Assembly: GCA_002493835.1 (NCBI GenBank) | Contig: DLAA01000121.1 | Coordinates: 1 to 34,118 of the forward strand | DNA from: Lachnospiraceae bacterium UBA7060 | GTDB lineage: Bacteria > Bacillota > Clostridia > Lachnospirales > Lachnospiraceae | DNA length: 34,118 nt | Direction: 5' to 3' | Notes under the pieces: model-generated | Seen by the model: the letters and a program-made list of their open reading frames with translations, nothing else | What the model was told of the DNA's origin: nothing | The model's database searches: none | Position numbers and translations under genes: made by a program | Shown: one piece after another, positions 30,957-34,118 of the stretch | Layout of the letters: each line of letters starts with the position of its first letter | Position numbering within the stretch: the first letter of the stretch is position 1

Positions 30957-32348
30957 ATGAAGAAAAAGATAATGGCATCGCTGCTCACAGTGGCTATGAC
31001 AGCGTCAATGCTTGTGGGATGCGGCGGTTCGAACAATGGCAAAGAGGCAGCAGGCGGCGCGGCGGCACCGAGCGGTGATACACAGGAGGCATCGCAGGCA
31101 GGTGATAAAAATGAGCCGACGGATACGGGAAGTGAGGCGGCTTCCGGGGATGCGGTGACGATCAAACTGTTCTCCAATCTGCCTGACCGCAAAAATGGGC
31201 AGGGTTTGGTAGAACAGATGATTATCGATGAGTATATGGCGGCAAATACTAATGTTACAATCGAAGTGGAAGCTCTTGACGAGGAAGCTTACAAGACAAA
31301 ATTTAAGGCATACGCAATGGACGGCATGCCGGATGTTGTCAGCATTTGGGGTCAGCCTTCTTTCCTGGATGAGGTGCTGGATGCGGGCGTTCTCGCAGAG
31401 TTAAATGAAGACGACTACATTGATTATGGCTTTATTGCCGGATCGCTGGACGGTTTCAAGAAGGACGGTAAATTATATGGGCTTCCGAGAAATACAGATA
31501 TTATGTTGTTCTACTATAATCAGAAGATGTTTGAGGACAATGGATGGAAGGTTCCCACCACTTATGATGAACTGTTGACGCTCGGGGAGAATATCAAGGC
31601 GGCAGGGATTACTCCTATCGCTATGGATGGTGGTGACGGTTGGCCGATGGCATGTTTTCTCACAGACATTATGGTGAAGGTTGCAGGAACTTCTTATGCG
31701 GATATTATCAGCAATGCAGTTGCAACAGGTGATTTCACCGCGCCGGAAATTCAGGAGGCAACACAGATTTTAGTTAATTTTGCAGATGCGGGTATGTTCC
31801 AGGTGGGATATGATTCACAGGATTATGGCACGACTATGAATCTGTTTACCAATGGTCAGGCGGCTATGTACTGCATGGGAAGCTGGGATTGCTCCATGGC
31901 GTTAAATGAAGATATTGCGCCTGAGATCCGTGATAACATTCGTGCTTTCACTATGCCGGTTGTGGATGGCGGAAAAGGTGGTGCAAACGACATTGCAGCA
32001 TGGAACGGCGGCGGTTATGCGGTATCTGCAAACTCCGCAGTCCAGGCTGAAGCGATCAAATTCCTGAATTATATGTATCAGCCGGATAAACTTTCTAAAT
32101 ATGGCTGGGAGAACGGTGTGGGTATGTCGGCTCAGGATCAGACGCCGTATTTAACGGGGAATGAGACAGATTTGCAGAAACAGGTTATGGATATTATGAA
32201 AAATGCGAGCAGTATTTCAGGAACGCCGATCAATGACTGTGGTCCCTCCGCATTCAAGACAGCGATTGAAAGCGAGATTCAGGGTGTATCCAACGGTTCT
32301 ACCTCTGTGGATGACTTCCTTGCAGCAATCGGGGCGGCATGTGAATAA
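30957..32348 (+). CDS. CUT1 sugar-binding lipoprotein
   Basis: A 463-residue extracellular solute-binding protein (family 1). The signal peptide ends in lipobox LVGC (C22), followed by a Gly/Ala/Ser-rich linker (23-60) and the binding fold beginning VTIKLFSNLPDRKNGQ. Typical segments are GKLYGLPRNTDIMLFYYNQKMFEDNGWKVPTTYDEL and NGGGYAVSANSAVQAEAIKFLNYM. GGGAGG precedes the ATG. It heads the second sugar importer in the window, with two permeases behind an attenuator-like hairpin. It lies a few kb downstream of the isomerase-kinase operon, so it may bring in the sugar those enzymes use, but this is only inferred from proximity. Confidence 0.92.
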   Translation: MKKKIMASLLTVAMTASMLVGCGGSNNGKEAAGGAAAPSGDTQEASQAGDKNEPTDTGSEAASGDAVTIKLFSNLPDRKNGQGLVEQMIIDEYMAANTNVTIEVEALDEEAYKTKFKAYAMDGMPDVVSIWGQPSFLDEVLDAGVLAELNEDDYIDYGFIAGSLDGFKKDGKLYGLPRNTDIMLFYYNQKMFEDNGWKVPTTYDELLTLGENIKAAGITPIAMDGGDGWPMACFLTDIMVKVAGTSYADIISNAVATGDFTAPEIQEATQILVNFADAGMFQVGYDSQDYGTTMNLFTNGQAAMYCMGSWDCSMALNEDIAPEIRDNIRAFTMPVVDGGKGGANDIAAWNGGGYAVSANSAVQAEAIKFLNYMYQPDKLSKYGWENGVGMSAQDQTPYLTGNETDLQKQVMDIMKNASSISGTPINDCGPSAFKTAIESEIQGVSNGSTSVDDFLAAIGAACE

Positions 32349-32374
32349 TGACAAAATAGCCTAAGTGATTCAGG

Positions 32375-32420
32375 GGAGGATGTTCCAAAAGAAAGATACT
32401 TTTGAGACATCCTCCTTTTT
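32375..32420 (+). terminator. Attenuator-like hairpin between binding protein and permeases
   Basis: GGAGGATGT (32375-32383) pairs perfectly with ACATCCTCC (32407-32415), with an inner AAAAG/CTTTT pairing, followed by TTTTT. Its position in mid-operon suggests partial termination that yields more binding protein than permease, a common arrangement in binding-protein-dependent importers. Confidence 0.8.
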
Positions 32421-32473
32421 ATCTGAATTTTACATGAGAAATACAGTTTATAACGGTGCGAAAGGAGATTCCT

Positions 32474-33349
32474 ATGAAAAAACTGTACAGCAATAAACTG
32501 ATCATTTTTAGCCTTGTCCTGCCTGGGATATTGGTTTTTCTGTTTGCGGTGCTGGCGCCAATTTGTCTGAGCGTTTACTATGGCTTTACGGATTATACGG
32601 GCATGGGAGAGGCTCATCTGATCGGGTGGGATAATTATGTGAAATTATTTCATGACAGCGCTTTTGGACGATCTCTGAAGAATTCGCTGCTTCTGGCGGT
32701 TGGATTTATCTGTATTCAGCATCCGATTGCGATTGTCGTCGCCGCAGTGCTCGATAAACTGCAGGGGAAAGCGGAGGGAGTTTTTAGATGTATCTACTTC
32801 ATACCCAACGTAATTTCCGTTGCTGTGATTGCTTATCTCTGGAAATTTGTATACAATCCGGATTTTGGACTTTTGAATAATGTGCTGGCGGCATTCGGAT
32901 ACCAGGGGAAGATCAACTGGCTTTCCCAGCAGAACGCCATCTGGTCGGTGCTCATTGTCCTGATTTGGCATGGGTTCGGCTGGGGTATGCTGATCTATTA
33001 TACGGGTATTAAAAATATTGATCCTGTACTGTATGAGGCTGCATCCATAGACGGAGCAGGATGGTGGAAGACATTTTTCAGTATCACACTGCCCCTTATG
33101 AAACCAGTTATCCAGATCAATGTGACAATGGCCATCATATCCGCCTTAAAGCAGATGGAAACCGTTTATCTGTTGACAAATGGCGGTCCGAACAACAGTA
33201 CGCAGTTTGCGGCAAACTACTTGTACCAGCAGGCGTTCAAGGCGTTTAAGTATGGATATGGCAATGCCATTGGTGTTGTATTTATCATCATCTGTATTCT
33301 GGCAACAGTGGCTCTGAATACCATATTCAGAGAGAAACAGGAAGCATAG
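32474..33349 (+). CDS. CUT1 sugar ABC transporter permease, MalF/UgpA-like
   Basis: A 291-residue inner-membrane permease with six helices. The N-terminal helix LIIFSLVLPGILVFLFAVLAPI (9-30) and EAA loop YEAASIDGAGWWKTFFSITLP are typical, as is LLTNGGPNNSTQ near the last periplasmic loop. The start at 32474 follows AAAGGAG; a GTG at 32456 would absorb this ribosome site. The next permease starts 12 bases after its stop. No ATPase gene is visible in this operon within the window. Confidence 0.93.
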   Translation: MKKLYSNKLIIFSLVLPGILVFLFAVLAPICLSVYYGFTDYTGMGEAHLIGWDNYVKLFHDSAFGRSLKNSLLLAVGFICIQHPIAIVVAAVLDKLQGKAEGVFRCIYFIPNVISVAVIAYLWKFVYNPDFGLLNNVLAAFGYQGKINWLSQQNAIWSVLIVLIWHGFGWGMLIYYTGIKNIDPVLYEAASIDGAGWWKTFFSITLPLMKPVIQINVTMAIISALKQMETVYLLTNGGPNNSTQFAANYLYQQAFKAFKYGYGNAIGVVFIIICILATVALNTIFREKQEA

Positions 33350-33361
33350 GAGGGGAGCGGC

Positions 33362-34118
33362 ATGAAAGAAAAAGATAGAAAGATTGGCAAAGTAATTTTA
33401 TGGATAGTGCTTGTCATAGTTGCAGTGATCCAGCTGTTTCCACTGATCTGGCTGGTGGATTTTTCCCTCGGCAGCAGCAATGAAATGTTTACGAATGGAC
33501 TGCTTATCATCCCCGAGAAAATACGTTGGGATAATTATGTGAAAGCGTTCGTAGACGGTAACTTTCTGCATTACTTGAAAAATAGTGTTTTGATCAATAC
33601 CCTGGCGGTTGTGCTAGTCGTTATCATATCTATTATGGCGGCTTTCGCCTGTCAGCGCATGAAATGGAGACTCAGTGGGCTTGTGAGCACCCTGCTTGTC
33701 ATGGGCATGATGATTCCCATCCATGCGACGCTGCTTCCGAATTACAAGATATACAATATGCTGCATCTGACAGATACCATTTGGGCGCTGTTGATCCCCT
33801 ATGTGGCATTCTCCCTGCCGCAGGGCATGTTTCTGATGACAGGCTTTATCCAGTCTGCGCCGAAGGAACTGGAGGAGGCTGCGGTGATGGACGGCTGCGG
33901 TATCTATCGAATTGTATTTCAGATCATTACACCCATTTTAAAGCCATCCATCGCCACAGTGGCGATTATGACTTTCCTGAATAACTGGAACGAGTTTATG
34001 ATGGCGAGTACTTATCTGAGCACGCCGAGATGGAAGACACTGCCGTTTTCGGTGCTGGAGTTTACCGGAGAGTATTCCTCCAATTATGCAGTGCAGTTTG
34101 CGGTCATGGCGTTGACGG
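33362..34118 (+). CDS. CUT1 sugar ABC transporter permease, MalG/UgpE-like (cut by window end)
   Basis: The first 252 codons of a permease that runs off the window. The N-terminal helix (about 9-31) is followed by the LGSSNEMFTNGLLIIPEKIRWDNYVKAF segment and the EAA loop EEAAVMDGCGIYRIVFQIITP (about 178-198), which define the MalG/UgpE class. GGAGGGGAGC precedes the ATG at 33362. It pairs with the permease at 32474. About 20-30 residues are probably missing at the C-terminus. Confidence 0.93.
   Translation, partial: MKEKDRKIGKVILWIVLVIVAVIQLFPLIWLVDFSLGSSNEMFTNGLLIIPEKIRWDNYVKAFVDGNFLHYLKNSVLINTLAVVLVVIISIMAAFACQRMKWRLSGLVSTLLVMGMMIPIHATLLPNYKIYNMLHLTDTIWALLIPYVAFSLPQGMFLMTGFIQSAPKELEEAAVMDGCGIYRIVFQIITPILKPSIATVAIMTFLNNWNEFMMASTYLSTPRWKTLPFSVLEFTGEYSSNYAVQFAVMALT

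Overview
The window looks like a stretch of chromosome from a gut-type Firmicute of class Clostridia, most likely Lachnospiraceae. This is inferred from strong AGGAGG-type ribosome sites, sigma-A promoters, intrinsic terminators, many CUT1-type sugar ABC transporter genes, PadR, LytTR and AraC/PocR regulators, and a manganese riboswitch ahead of mntP. I saw no rRNA, tRNA, CRISPR array, phage structural gene or replication origin.

Layout. Positions 1-1150 hold the right-hand part of an IS30-family insertion sequence; its left end lies outside the window. It sits just upstream of a yybP-ykoY (Mn2+) riboswitch, an intrinsic terminator and mntP (1182-2028). A convergent radical-SAM gene follows (2020-2901, minus). 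Positions 3164-5572 carry a tandem HD/HD-GYP phosphodiesterase-like protein and a DUF362 ferredoxin-type protein. Next come an acidic coiled protein of unknown function (5770-6360), a long AT-rich gap, a dCache chemoreceptor (6863-8890), and a cupin, MATE transporter and M24 aminopeptidase run (9029-12580). Positions 12607-13690 (minus) hold a LytTR regulator with a DUF3021 membrane partner and a decayed copy of the regulator's N-terminus. A class II aldolase (13794-14438) and a small lipoprotein (14563-15315, minus) follow.

A minus-strand block at 15423-20819 encodes a complete CUT1 sugar transporter (ATPase, two permeases, binding lipoprotein with a C-terminal membrane anchor), a 28-codon small ORF between the permeases, and an FRG-domain protein at the head of the likely transcript. 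Positions 20917-23420 hold a small membrane protein with a truncated PadR gene upstream, an FMN reductase-like flavoprotein, a DtxR-family metalloregulator and a PocR-AraC regulator.

Positions 23649-28370 form a sugar-use operon: fucose/arabinose-type isomerase, FGGY kinase, DUF4432 epimerase-like protein and GNAT acetyltransferase. It is divergent from the PocR-AraC gene, its probable activator. Isomerase and kinase plus the class II aldolase 9 kb away could form a FucI/FucK/FucA-like route from aldose to ketose phosphate to triose plus aldehyde; the sugar is not known. Positions 28530-30811 carry a self-contained PadR module: a promoter filled by a perfect inverted repeat, the PadR gene, and an overlapping gene for an unusual flavodoxin-SCP2-membrane fusion protein. 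A second CUT1 transporter (30957 to the window end) has a binding protein and two permeases but no ATPase in view. An attenuator-like hairpin follows the binding-protein gene, and the UgpC/MsmX-like ATPase at 18901-20010 could energise both transporters.
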